Assembly: GCA_964638035.1 (NCBI GenBank)
Contig: CAZWXD010000022.1
Span: forward strand, 1-54,012
Length of the DNA stretch: 54,012 nt
Origin: JAGGAG01 sp964638035
GTDB taxonomy: Bacteria > Gemmatimonadota > Gemmatimonadetes > Gemmatimonadales > GWC2-71-9
Reading direction: 5' to 3'
Shown: positions 8,155 through 16,307 of the stretch, piece by piece
Layout: each line of letters starts with the position of its first letter
Position numbering within the stretch: the first letter of the stretch is position 1
Program-made: the position numbers and the translations under genes
Notes under the pieces: generated by a model
Databases searched by the model: none
Told to the model about the DNA's origin: nothing
Seen by the model: only the letters and a program-made list of their open reading frames with translations

Positions 8155-9279
8155 GTGACTGAGACCCAGGCGCCGCCGGCCGAGTGGCTGCACCACCTCG
8201 CGGACGAGGCGGATGCGGCCTACCTCTACCGCGAACTCGCGACGATGGAACGCGATGCACAGCGCGCCACGGTGTACCGGCAGCTGGCGGCCGTGGAGGA
8301 TCGCCACGTGGAGGCGTGGCGCACCCTGCTCGCCGAGCAGGGGCATGCCGTGACCACGCCGAGCCCCTCGCGCGAGGCCCGCATGCGGGCGTGGGTGGCC
8401 CGGCGGCTGGGCCCGCGGGTCATGCTTCCCCTCCTGCTGCAGGAGGAAGGGCGCGAGGTGAAGGGCTACCTCGGCATGTACCGCTCCGCACCCGATGGCG
8501 TGGCGGCGCCGACGGCGCTCACCCTGGCGCGCGAGTCGAAGGAGCACGCGGAGCGGCTGGCTGCGATCGGTGGAGGTCCTGCCGAGCCCTGGCACAAGGC
8601 CGGCGCGGGCGGTTTCCTGCGCAACATCGTGTACGGGTTCAACGACGGGCTCACCGCCAACTTCGGCCTGGTGGCGGGCATGCTGGGGGCGCAGGCGAGC
8701 ACCAGCATCGGGGCGCATGCGGTGCTCGTCGCGGGCCTGGCCGGCATGGTGGCGGATGCGCTCTCCATGGGCTCCAGCGGCTACCTCGCCGCCAAGAGCG
8801 AGCGGGAGGTCAACGAGCATGAGCTTGCCATGGAGCGCGAGGAACTTCGCCTCATGCCCGAGCTCGAACGGGAGGAGATGAGCCTCCTCTACCAGGCACG
8901 GGGCATCCCGGCGCCACAGGCCGACGAGCTGGCCGCCAGCGTCATGCAGGACCCCGACCTCGCGCTGGAGGACCACGCCCGCGCCGAGCTTGGCATCAGC
9001 GAGCCCACGTCCAGTCCGCTCAGTGAGGCCTGGCTCACGGGGACGGCCACAGCACTCGGTGCCTTCATCCCGGTGGCGCCATTCCTGTTCGGCACGGGGC
9101 CCTGGGTCATCTGGACCAGCTTCGCGCTGGCGATGGTGAGCCACTTCGCGGTGGGCGCGGCGCGGAGCTTCTTCACCGGCCGGGGCGTCATCCGGAGCGG
9201 GATGGACATGTTCGTGGTGGGACTGGGGGTGGCCGTGATCGGCTACCTGCTGGGCGACTGGATCGTGAAGATGCTGTAG
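8155..9279 (+). CDS. Ferritin-like (rubrerythrin) domain fused to a VIT1/CCC1 iron transporter
   Basis: The protein has 374 aa. GTG 8155 follows a weak AGGA site. Residues about 10-140 form a ferritin-like helical domain with Glu/His iron ligands (VEDRHVEAW, LLQEEGREVKGYL, ESKEHAERL). From about residue 155 a VIT1/CCC1 membrane domain follows: GFNDGLTANFGLVAGMLGA, then KSEREVNEHELAMEREEL in the cytoplasmic loop with its metal-binding Glu residues, and three C-terminal membrane helices. The layout is that of membrane-bound ferritin MbfA-type iron exporters. It probably senses or oxidises cytoplasmic iron and moves it out across the inner membrane. A ChaA-type antiporter follows. Confidence 0.88.
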   Translation: MTETQAPPAEWLHHLADEADAAYLYRELATMERDAQRATVYRQLAAVEDRHVEAWRTLLAEQGHAVTTPSPSREARMRAWVARRLGPRVMLPLLLQEEGREVKGYLGMYRSAPDGVAAPTALTLARESKEHAERLAAIGGGPAEPWHKAGAGGFLRNIVYGFNDGLTANFGLVAGMLGAQASTSIGAHAVLVAGLAGMVADALSMGSSGYLAAKSEREVNEHELAMEREELRLMPELEREEMSLLYQARGIPAPQADELAASVMQDPDLALEDHARAELGISEPTSSPLSEAWLTGTATALGAFIPVAPFLFGTGPWVIWTSFALAMVSHFAVGAARSFFTGRGVIRSGMDMFVVGLGVAVIGYLLGDWIVKML

Positions 9280-9397
9280 CATGCCCCCGCCCGAACGTGT
9301 TGCGATTCGCGACGCGACGGTGGTTGCGTTTCGTGGAAGCCTGCCGCAACTTGGGACGGCAGGGCATGAGGGCTTCGAAGGCAGTGTTCCACACTCC

Positions 9398-9411
9398 GGG
9401 AGGGACGTATT
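9398..9411 (+). promoter_or_regulatory. Ribosome-binding site and ATT start of chaA
   Basis: GGGAGGGA at 9398-9405 is a strong Shine-Dalgarno sequence, and ATT at 9409-9411 is placed where the start codon should be. The frame has a stop at 9367-9369 and no ATG, GTG or TTG between that stop and TTG 9592. Confidence 0.5.
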
Positions 9412-10497
9412 CGGTCCAGCCTTCGACATGCCGTAGCGTGGGGCACCACCGCCGTCTTCCTCGGATTTGGCACCCAGCTCCTCGGCGACCTCTCCAGCGG
9501 CCTGCGCTCCGGACTCCTCTTCCTCTGGCTCTTCGCCGTCATCCTGTGGAGTTCGTTCGGCGCGATCGGTGAGGCCGACGCGCTGGGTGAGTTGCTGGGC
9601 GAGCCGCTCGGATCGCTCGTGCTGGCGCTGTCGATCATCATCATCGAGGCCGTTCTCATCGCCGCCATGGTGCTGGGCAGCGCCCAGGGGGCGACGGCAG
9701 GCCGAGACACCATCTTCGCCGCCATCATGATCGTCGTGAACGGTGTCGCCGGCCTGGCCCTCTTCTGGGGCGGGCTCCGGCACCGGGAGCAGGACTACAA
9801 CTTTCAGGGAGCGCTCGCCTACCTCGCGGTGATCGTCCCCATCGCGAGCATCGGCCTCATCCTCCCGCGCCTCACCGACGCAGCACCCCCCGGGAGCGTA
9901 TCGCGCCCGCAGGCCATCGGGATTCTCGTGGCCTCGCTGTTCCTCTATGGCACATTCCTGGTTGTCCAGGTGGGCCGGCACAAGGGATACTTCGTGGAGG
10001 TGGGGGCCAGTGACGGTCCGGTCCGCGCGAGTGGGGCAAGCCGGGCCGGGGGAGGGCCCCAGACCCTGCTGCTCGTCGTCAGCATCCTGCCGATCGTGCT
10101 CCTCGCGAAGCAACTCTCGACGCTCATCGACCACGGCATCGCCCAGCTTGGTGCCCCGGCGGCCCTGGGGGGCGTGCTGATTGCGCTGCTCGTGATCTCA
10201 CCCAAGGGAGTCACGGCGGTCAAGGCTGCCCTCGCGAACCAGCCGCAGAAGGCGATCAATGTCGGCTTCGGCTCGGCGGCGCCGGCCCTGGGCCTCACCA
10301 TCCCGGTCGTGCTCGCCATCGGCCTCGTGACCGGCAAGACGCTCATCATGGGCCTGGCGCCGGCCGAGGGGGCGCTGCTGGGCATCACCCTGTTGATGGC
10401 CACCATCACCTTCTCGGGGCCGCGCACCACGGTGCTCGAGGGCGCGGCGCACCTCGTCCTCTTCTTCATCTACGTCGTGCTGCTCTTCAGCCCCTGA
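9409..10497 (+). CDS. chaA: Calcium/cation-proton antiporter ChaA, apparent ATT start
   Basis: From ATT 9409 the protein has 362 aa, close to the 366 aa of E. coli ChaA. The frame is open from 9370. Residues coded before the first standard start (TTG 9592) make ChaA-like membrane segments (GTTAVFLGFGTQLLG, SGLLFLWLFAVILWS), followed by LGEPLGSLVLALSIIIIEAVLI, so they belong to the gene. Two alpha repeats are visible: the GEPLGSL...IIE region and the SPKGVTAVKAA...QKAINVGFGSA region. It exchanges Ca2+ (or Na+/K+) for protons at the inner membrane. A start at TTG 9592 would delete about two helices. The alternatives are CTG 9502 or a sequencing error. Confidence 0.85.
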   Translation: MRSSLRHAVAWGTTAVFLGFGTQLLGDLSSGLRSGLLFLWLFAVILWSSFGAIGEADALGELLGEPLGSLVLALSIIIIEAVLIAAMVLGSAQGATAGRDTIFAAIMIVVNGVAGLALFWGGLRHREQDYNFQGALAYLAVIVPIASIGLILPRLTDAAPPGSVSRPQAIGILVASLFLYGTFLVVQVGRHKGYFVEVGASDGPVRASGASRAGGGPQTLLLVVSILPIVLLAKQLSTLIDHGIAQLGAPAALGGVLIALLVISPKGVTAVKAALANQPQKAINVGFGSAAPALGLTIPVVLAIGLVTGKTLIMGLAPAEGALLGITLLMATITFSGPRTTVLEGAAHLVLFFIYVVLLFSP

Positions 10498-10551
10498 CGC
10501 GTCAGCGCCACCAGTCTCCGAGCAGGAACCGCACTCACAACGGGGGAACCA

Positions 10552-11838
10552 ATGGGCCTCTTCTTTCAGCAACCCTGCCTGCATGCAGGACATGGACATG
10601 GCGGCGGTCGCCGCAAGCATGGCCATCCCCTGGGCAGGAGCGTCAAGGACGAGGGCGAGGGCGGCAAGCGCAAGCTGACCCGCGACCAGCTCAGCGCAAT
10701 GAAGGCGATTCGCGAGGCGGAGAAGATCGGCAGCCGGGAATACAAGCGCCGGATCGAACGGGGGCTCGACCTGGGGCTCGAGGCAGCACCGTCGGTGAAG
10801 GACCGGGGCATCTCGCTCTTTTCGCGGACGGACCACCCGCTCTTCGCGGGGATCAACACCTTCCTCAAGGTTCCCTACGTCGAGAACATCCGGGAGATTG
10901 ACAAGTACGACGTCGCCTTCCTGGGCGCGCCATTCGACAGTGCCACCACCTTCAGGTCGGGCACGCGCTTCGGGCCCCAGGGCGTCCGGCGCGCCTCGGC
11001 CAACTTCGATGCCTACAGCTCCGACATGGGGGTGGACCTCACGGAACAACTCATGATTGGTGACGCCGGCGACGTCTTCGTGATCCCTGCCAACGTCTAC
11101 AAGACGTTCGACCAGGTCGACCTGGCCGTCCAGCACCTGCACCGGAACGGGGTCTTCCCGGTCATCTGCGGCGGGGACCACTCCCTCGGCTACCCCGACA
11201 TCCGGGGAACCGCACCGTTCATCGATGGCAACGTGGGCATCATCCATTTCGACCGCCACATTGACACGCTGGAACGGGACATGGATGAGATCATGCACAC
11301 CTGTCCCTGGTTCCATGCCACCAACATCAGGAATGCCCCTCCCACCAACCTCGTGCAGCTGGGCATCGGCGGGTGGATCGGGAACCGGGGCGGCATCAAG
11401 GTCGCCCGGGACCGCAACACCACGGTGATCTCAATGTACGACGTGGACGAGTGGGGCATCGACGAGTGCATTGACATCGCGCTCGAGTGCGCCTGGAAGG
11501 ACGCCAAGGCGGTGTTCCTCTCCTTCGACATCGATGTCCTCGACATGGGCTCGGCCCCGGGAACCGGGACGCCGGAGCCCGGCGGCCTGATGGCGCGCGA
11601 AGCGCTTCGCGCGGTACGGCGAGTGGCCAAAGAGGGCCTCTGCGGGATGGAGGTGGTGGAGATCTCGCCGCCCTACGACATCGCCGACACCACGGCGCTG
11701 ATGGGCACGCGCGTCATCCTTGATGTGCTGGGCACGATGGTGAAGGAAGGACACCTGGGAACCCGGATGCAGGAGGAGCACGAGCGGCACGAGACGAAGG
11801 GCGGCAAGAGCAAGAAGGACGACAAGCGGAGGCACTAG
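10552..11838 (+). CDS. Ureohydrolase (arginase/agmatinase superfamily), candidate nickel-dependent guanidine hydrolase
   Basis: The protein has 428 aa. ATG 10552 follows a GGGGGA site. All metal ligands of the superfamily are present: GGDHS (His210), DRHID (Asp234, His236, Asp238) and SFDIDVLD (Asp326, Asp328). DRH replaces the usual DAH. It is longer than typical agmatinases because of an N-terminal extension with HAGHGHGGG and RKHGH, a possible metal-binding tail, and a charged Lys/His-rich C-terminus. A nickel permease gene lies 102 nt downstream. Bacterial guanidine hydrolases (GdmH, Sll1077 type) are nickel enzymes of this superfamily, so guanidine is a plausible substrate. Agmatine or another guanidino compound remains possible. 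No guanidine riboswitch is visible upstream. Confidence 0.75.
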   Translation: MGLFFQQPCLHAGHGHGGGRRKHGHPLGRSVKDEGEGGKRKLTRDQLSAMKAIREAEKIGSREYKRRIERGLDLGLEAAPSVKDRGISLFSRTDHPLFAGINTFLKVPYVENIREIDKYDVAFLGAPFDSATTFRSGTRFGPQGVRRASANFDAYSSDMGVDLTEQLMIGDAGDVFVIPANVYKTFDQVDLAVQHLHRNGVFPVICGGDHSLGYPDIRGTAPFIDGNVGIIHFDRHIDTLERDMDEIMHTCPWFHATNIRNAPPTNLVQLGIGGWIGNRGGIKVARDRNTTVISMYDVDEWGIDECIDIALECAWKDAKAVFLSFDIDVLDMGSAPGTGTPEPGGLMAREALRAVRRVAKEGLCGMEVVEISPPYDIADTTALMGTRVILDVLGTMVKEGHLGTRMQEEHERHETKGGKSKKDDKRRH

Positions 11839-11940
11839 CTCGCCGGCAGCACGGCCGCCATGCGTGTGCATGGCCATGCCCGTGTTGGTGTCCGGCAGCC
11901 CGGAAACCGCGAGCTCGACGCAGCTGACGGAGGTCACCTA

Positions 11941-12714
11941 GTGACGGAGCTCCTGCCGATCCTCGGGATCGGCTTTGCCATCGGCATGCAGCACGCCACC
12001 GACCCGGACCATGTGGTAGCCGTGGGCACCATCGTATCACGGGAGCGGAGTACGCCTGGCGCAGCGCTCGTCGGTGCGGCTTGGGGCGTGGGGCATAGCC
12101 TGACCATTCTCGTCGTGGGTGCGGCGGTCGTGCTGCTGGGGTGGGTGATTCCGCCCAGGCTTGGGCTCTCAATGGAGTTCGCTGTGGCGCTGATGTTGAC
12201 CTGGCTCGGTGCGATGGCGATCCGGGGCACCCGGCTGGACGCCGCAGCGATGCATCTGCACCAGCACCAGCATGGCGCCGGAGTCCACGCGCATCCGCAC
12301 TCGCACCTGGACGGGGTGCATGCCCACACCCACGACCCGGCCGCCGTGCGCTGGCTGGACCGCAGCCTGGCTGGCGTGAACCTCTATCAGCTGGTGCGGC
12401 CGCTGCTCGTCGGCATCGTGCACGGCCTCGCCGGATCAGCCGCCGTGGCACTCCTGGTGCTGGCCACGCTCGGGAACACGCAGTCAGGCCTGCTCTACCT
12501 GATGGTGTTCGGCCTCGGCACCATCGCCGGGATGATGCTGGTGACGGCCGGGATCTCACTTCCCTTCCGCTTCACCGGGGAGTCCACCATCTGGCTCCAC
12601 CGACTCCGGATCGCGGCCGGCGTGCTCAGCATCGCCTTCGGATGCTACCTCGCGTGGCGCGTAGCGTACGTGGAAGGGCTGTTCTTCCCCGCGACGGCAG
12701 TCATCACGCCCTAG
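11941..12714 (+). CDS. Nickel/cobalt permease (NicO/UreH-like)
   Basis: The protein has 257 aa. GTG 11941 was chosen for GGAGG at 11929-11933; an in-frame ATG at 11860 is less likely. HATDPDH (residues 18-24) is the HX4DH nickel-binding signature in the first helix. A cytoplasmic His-rich loop near residues 100-130 (HLHQHQHG, HAHPHSH, HAHTHD) separates the two membrane halves. About six helices are expected. It probably brings nickel into the cell. The position right after the ureohydrolase suggests it supplies that enzyme. Confidence 0.85.
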   Translation: MTELLPILGIGFAIGMQHATDPDHVVAVGTIVSRERSTPGAALVGAAWGVGHSLTILVVGAAVVLLGWVIPPRLGLSMEFAVALMLTWLGAMAIRGTRLDAAAMHLHQHQHGAGVHAHPHSHLDGVHAHTHDPAAVRWLDRSLAGVNLYQLVRPLLVGIVHGLAGSAAVALLVLATLGNTQSGLLYLMVFGLGTIAGMMLVTAGISLPFRFTGESTIWLHRLRIAAGVLSIAFGCYLAWRVAYVEGLFFPATAVITP

Positions 12715-12854
12715 CAGGTCCCGCTGCCGCCAACTGCATCCGCCAGGCCCAGACCGGCCATGGCCAGCGGACGTCAGTAACGGGCGTCGGGCCGAGCTCG
12801 GGCTTCGCTCCCTCGTCTCCGCCGGGCAAGGGCAGGCGCGCATTTCAGGGAGGC

Positions 12855-12860
12855 TATCTT
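12855..12860 (+). promoter_or_regulatory. -10-like element upstream of the small basic protein gene
   Basis: TATCTT matches the -10 form seen before other genes in the window. It lies 42 nt before ATG 12903, leaving room for a short leader with a GGAG site. Confidence 0.3.
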
Positions 12861-12902
12861 CCGGGCACGAGGCCCCATCCCACCCCAACCGCGGAGCGTG
12901 CC

Positions 12903-13229
12903 ATGCTGGTACTGCAGGCCATTCCCACGGGTAACGTCGATGCCTTCAAGCTCCTGAAGAGCCGGATCCGCGAAGCGAACACCTGGTCCTGGGGCAACAA
13001 GGCCCGCACCCGCCTCAAGCACGTGGCGCGGCCGAAGGGTGGCTATGTGCAGGTCAGCAATGCCAACGGGGTCCTCGTGGCGCACATCCACCCGAAGACC
13101 CCTGATGACCTCTTCTACCTGCTCGAGAAGTTCACTGGCCGGCTGGTGGCATGGTTCAAGGGCGACCTGACCGCGATCAACATCCAGTTCCTGGCCGACC
13201 CGCCGGTGAAGCGGCGCCGCAAGCGCTGA
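12903..13229 (+). CDS. Small basic protein of unknown function
   Basis: The protein has 108 aa with ATG 12903 and GGAG about 8 nt upstream. No signal peptide or membrane segment is visible. It is rich in Lys and Arg (KSRIREANTWSWGNKARTRLKHV, and a KRRRKR tail), with a hydrophobic central stretch around DDLFYLLEKFTGRLVAWF. I do not recognise the family. The basic tail could bind nucleic acid, but nothing else supports that. It is convergent with the carbonic anhydrase gene, 20 nt apart. Confidence 0.7.
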   Translation: MLVLQAIPTGNVDAFKLLKSRIREANTWSWGNKARTRLKHVARPKGGYVQVSNANGVLVAHIHPKTPDDLFYLLEKFTGRLVAWFKGDLTAINIQFLADPPVKRRRKR

Positions 13230-13249
13230 CGCCTGCGGCGCCTGCCCGA

Positions 13250-14032
13250 CTAGAGGAACTCCACCGCCCCCGTGGCGATGTCGTAGAAGGCGCCGGCGAT
13301 CTTCACCGCGCCTGCCTTCTCGAGGTCGGCGATCACCTTGCTGCCCTTCCGGATGTCGGCCATGGTGAGCTCGACGTTCTTCCGCGCCACCGCATCGACA
13401 TAGGCCGGGTTCGACGCCGACTTCTCGCCGTCGAACGTCGTGGCCTTGATGGCCGGCCGGAGCTTGGCGAGCAGCTGCGTGAGGTTGCCCAGCTCGGCGT
13501 TGGCGATCGCACCGGCCACGGCGCCGCAGGCCGAGTGGCCCATCACCAGCACCACCTTGGCCCCCGCCAGCTTGGTGGTGAACTCCATGCTCCCCAGGAT
13601 GTCCGCGTTCTCCACGTTCCCGGCGAGGCGGCAGTTGAACACGTCGCCGATGGCCAGGTTGAAGAGGATCTCCGCCGGGGCACGCGAGTCGATGCAGCTG
13701 AGCAGGACCGCCGCCGGGAACTGGCCCGACGCCGTGGCCCGCTGCTCTGCCACGAAATCACGCACGATCTTCCGTCCCTCGCGGAAGCGGGCATTCCCCT
13801 CCTTGAACTTCTCGATGACCTGGTCGGGGGTCAGGGCATCCCGCGACTCGGCGGTGAGGGTCCCCACCGTCAGGTCGCTCAGGGCCGGTTCAGCCTGCGC
13901 CGCCTGCGTGGCGGCATCGGCGGCCGGCCTGGTGCCGCATGCCGCCAGGATCCCGACTGCAGCTGCCGCGGTGGAGGTCTTCATGAAGTCCCGACGGGAC
14001 GGGATGGCCTGCTGGTCATGGTGCTGCGACAT
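13250..14032 (-). CDS. Tat-exported beta-carbonic anhydrase, probable lipoprotein
   Basis: The protein has 260 aa. SRRDFMK at residues 12-18 is a twin-arginine motif, and LAAC ending at Cys32 is a lipobox, so the mature enzyme is probably anchored in the envelope. The zinc-binding set of beta-carbonic anhydrases is present: Cys113 and the Asp115-Arg117 dyad in SCIDSR, His166 and Cys169 in GHSACG. It interconverts CO2 and bicarbonate. GGAG lies upstream of ATG 14032. It is divergent from the small beta-barrel gene at 14155. Confidence 0.92.
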   Translation of the reverse strand: MSQHHDQQAIPSRRDFMKTSTAAAAVGILAACGTRPAADAATQAAQAEPALSDLTVGTLTAESRDALTPDQVIEKFKEGNARFREGRKIVRDFVAEQRATASGQFPAAVLLSCIDSRAPAEILFNLAIGDVFNCRLAGNVENADILGSMEFTTKLAGAKVVLVMGHSACGAVAGAIANAELGNLTQLLAKLRPAIKATTFDGEKSASNPAYVDAVARKNVELTMADIRKGSKVIADLEKAGAVKIAGAFYDIATGAVEFL

Positions 14033-14154
14033 GGAATCAGTTCTCCAAAGTCGGGGTTGTCCTGCGCGGTCGCAGTGCAGTATCGTCGGCCTCGCACCAT
14101 AACGGTAGGGGCCGAGCGGGCCGGGGTGGCGCACCGTCACGGCATGGGAGGCAG

Positions 14155-14676
14155 ATGCGGTATCTGACATTGCTGATGTGGCTTGGCATGCTGGGAGGTG
14201 GCGCGACGACGGCCGGAGCCCAGGGGGCACCGCGCGGCTGGGCCTTCGGCGCCGGCGGCTTCGCGGTGAGCTGGCAGGACCAGGATTACTCCCCCATCGA
14301 CCGGCTGGCCGGACCGGCCGTCCAGGCCAGCTACCTGGCCCCTCGCGGCATCGGCTTCGACGCTCGCGTCGGGTACTTCGTTGACAATGGTTTCTACGGA
14401 GCCCACGGACTCTCAGGCATCGTGGGAGCGACCTACGGCGTGCCCCTGGGGCGGCACCTGTTCCAGGCCAAGGCGGGCGCCACCGGATTCATCGGGGGCA
14501 ACAGTGACGGTAGCCAGCTGGCGGGCGGCGGGCCGTATGGGGGAGGGGGCATCACCTTCAGGGTAGCGGGCCGCTTCGGGATCCAGGCCGAGCTCCAGGG
14601 ACGCCTCTACCGGACAGGGTCGGGCTGGTCGTTTGCTCCCGGCGCGGCTGCCACCCTGCTCCTCCTTCCACGGTAA
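14155..14676 (+). CDS. Small outer-membrane beta-barrel-like protein
   Basis: The protein has 173 aa. A signal peptide ends near AGAQG (residue 23). The rest alternates polar and hydrophobic residues and is rich in Gly, Tyr and Phe (VQASYLAPRGIGFDARVGYFVD), as in eight-stranded barrels. GGGAGGCAG lies just before ATG 14155. The last residues are LLLLPR, without a classical C-terminal Phe. Function is unknown. Confidence 0.65.
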   Translation: MRYLTLLMWLGMLGGGATTAGAQGAPRGWAFGAGGFAVSWQDQDYSPIDRLAGPAVQASYLAPRGIGFDARVGYFVDNGFYGAHGLSGIVGATYGVPLGRHLFQAKAGATGFIGGNSDGSQLAGGGPYGGGGITFRVAGRFGIQAELQGRLYRTGSGWSFAPGAAATLLLLPR

Positions 14677-14696
14677 CCGCCAGGCGCCGGGACGCC

Positions 14697-15749
14697 TCAG
14701 AAATCCAGCCGCAGGATCCTGCCCCCCGTTCCCACGAGCCAGGCCGTGCGTCCCGCCGCCGCGACCGCCCAGTAGTTCTTCGCACCGTCGATGAGCGTCC
14801 AGCTCCTGCCCTCGTCGTGCGACCAGGCGGCGCCGCCCGGCCCGGTGGCCACCACCGTGCCCCGACCGGCGCCGGGCACATAGGCCACGCCGAAGGCAGC
14901 GCCCGGAAATGGCGTGGGTGTGCGTAGCGACCAGGTGCGCCCCCCGTCCGAGGTCACCGCGACGTTCGGCGTCGTGCCGTTGTCCTCGAGGTCACCGCCC
15001 ACCAGCATGCCGTCCTGGCTGGAGCGAAAGGCGATGCTGAAGCCGCCGGACACCGGCTTCCCCTGCACCACCGGCGTCGCATGTGCGCTCCACGTTCCGC
15101 CACCGTCAGTGGTGCGGAGCACGCGCGAGCGCGGAGCCGCCCCGGTGACGATCCAGGCATCACGGCTCCCGTGGGTGGCCACGCAGGTACCGCTCGCCGC
15201 AAACGCGCCCTCGCCCTGCTGCGCTGCCGGCACGTTGTCGCCGATGTCCATCCAGGTGCGCCCGTCCGTGGTGCGCCGGACGGGGAAGCGCCCGTTGACC
15301 CCGTCACTCATCGCAATGCCCCGCTCGGCATCCCAGAACGCCATGCAGTCGTAGAACGCCGCGGAGTCCGCGTTCTGGAACTGCAGGGCCCAGGTGGCCC
15401 CACCATCATTCGTGTGGTAGATCCGCGAGGCCTTGCCGTTCCCGGCGCTCATCAGGAACGCCTCCCGCGCACTCACGCCCTGCACATCGCGGAACTCGAG
15501 CGAATCGGTCCCGGGCACGACACCCGATGCCCAGGTCGCGCCCCCATCGGTCGTGACCGCGTAGCGGCCACCGGCGCCGCTGGCCCATGCCACCTGCTCG
15601 TTCACCGGCGAGATGGCCTGGAGGCGGAGCGTCGTGCCTGAATGCTGGGGTGACTGGCGAGGGGACGACTGGGCCCATGCTGAGGCCGGGGCGATTGCCA
15701 TGGCGACCAGCGCGGCGCGCCCCAGGTAGTACACGAATGGACGATGCAT
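14697..15749 (-). CDS. Exported BNR/Asp-box beta-propeller protein
   Basis: The protein has 350 aa. ATG 15749 was chosen for GGGGAG upstream; the frame extends 15 codons further. A signal peptide ends near AWAQS. At least six Asp-box or BNR motifs are spaced along the chain (TTDGGATW, TNDGGATW, TTDGRTW, TTDGGGTW, TSDGGRTW, SHDEGRSW), giving a six- or seven-bladed propeller similar in shape to Ycf48 and sortilin-like proteins. No sialidase catalytic set is visible. It is probably a periplasmic or surface binding protein. Confidence 0.8.
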   Translation of the reverse strand: MHRPFVYYLGRAALVAMAIAPASAWAQSSPRQSPQHSGTTLRLQAISPVNEQVAWASGAGGRYAVTTDGGATWASGVVPGTDSLEFRDVQGVSAREAFLMSAGNGKASRIYHTNDGGATWALQFQNADSAAFYDCMAFWDAERGIAMSDGVNGRFPVRRTTDGRTWMDIGDNVPAAQQGEGAFAASGTCVATHGSRDAWIVTGAAPRSRVLRTTDGGGTWSAHATPVVQGKPVSGGFSIAFRSSQDGMLVGGDLEDNGTTPNVAVTSDGGRTWSLRTPTPFPGAAFGVAYVPGAGRGTVVATGPGGAAWSHDEGRSWTLIDGAKNYWAVAAAGRTAWLVGTGGRILRLDF

Positions 15750-15833
15750 CGAGGCTCCCCCGACCGGGTTCACTGGAATTGTCCCCACTCTCACCGCGCC
15801 CTTCGGCCGCTGCGCCCCTGCGCGCCACGTGGC

Positions 15834-16307
15834 CTACGCGGCGAGCGGCAGCCGGCCGGCCTCGTCGGGCGGCGGGCCGTCCTCCCGTGATACCCGGCGC
15901 CAGTCGAGCCACGCCAGCACCAGGCACGCCGTGATGGACACCGCCGAGATGAGGCACCAGAGGCAGAGGACGCGGAGCACGACCCACTCGCCATACTTGA
16001 GCCGGATGGTGAAGATCACGGCGGGAACGATGAGCGCCAGCATCACCGCGGTGGGCGCCTTCCGGTCGGCCTGGGCCGGCTGCAGCGACCAGAGCGCCGC
16101 GACGAGGAGCAGTGCGTAGCCCACCGCGCCAATGAGGGCGACGTCCACGCCCAGGAACGCCCCGTACGGGCTGAACTGCGCCACGGCACACCCCTGCCCC
16201 GTCGCACACGAGAGGGCGCCGGCCTTCCCGATCTTCCAGAGGTGCAGGTAGGTGGCGACCATCGCGTTCACCAGCGCCAGGAACGCGATCGCCATCCGGT
16301 AGCCCAC
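15834..16307 (-). CDS. Vitamin K epoxide reductase (VKOR) family protein
   Basis: The protein has 157 aa with four or five membrane helices. GTG 16307 overlaps the leuS stop by one base (TAGTG). The loop cysteines (SCATGQGCAVAQFSPYGAF) and the active-site CLWC in a later helix match VKOR homologues, which reoxidise a thioredoxin-like partner using quinone and so drive disulfide formation in the periplasm. Many bacterial VKORs carry a fused thioredoxin domain; none is present here. Co-transcription with leuS is supported by the overlap. Confidence 0.9.
   Translation of the reverse strand: MGYRMAIAFLALVNAMVATYLHLWKIGKAGALSCATGQGCAVAQFSPYGAFLGVDVALIGAVGYALLLVAALWSLQPAQADRKAPTAVMLALIVPAVIFTIRLKYGEWVVLRVLCLWCLISAVSITACLVLAWLDWRRVSREDGPPPDEAGRLPLAA

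Noticed and set aside
9297..9572. A 91-residue plus-strand frame upstream of chaA
   Set aside because: It overlaps the true N-terminal coding part of chaA in another frame and has no recognisable content.
10498..10551. Guanidine riboswitch before the ureohydrolase
   Set aside because: Only 54 nt separate the genes, too short for the guanidine-I class, and none of its conserved boxes is visible.
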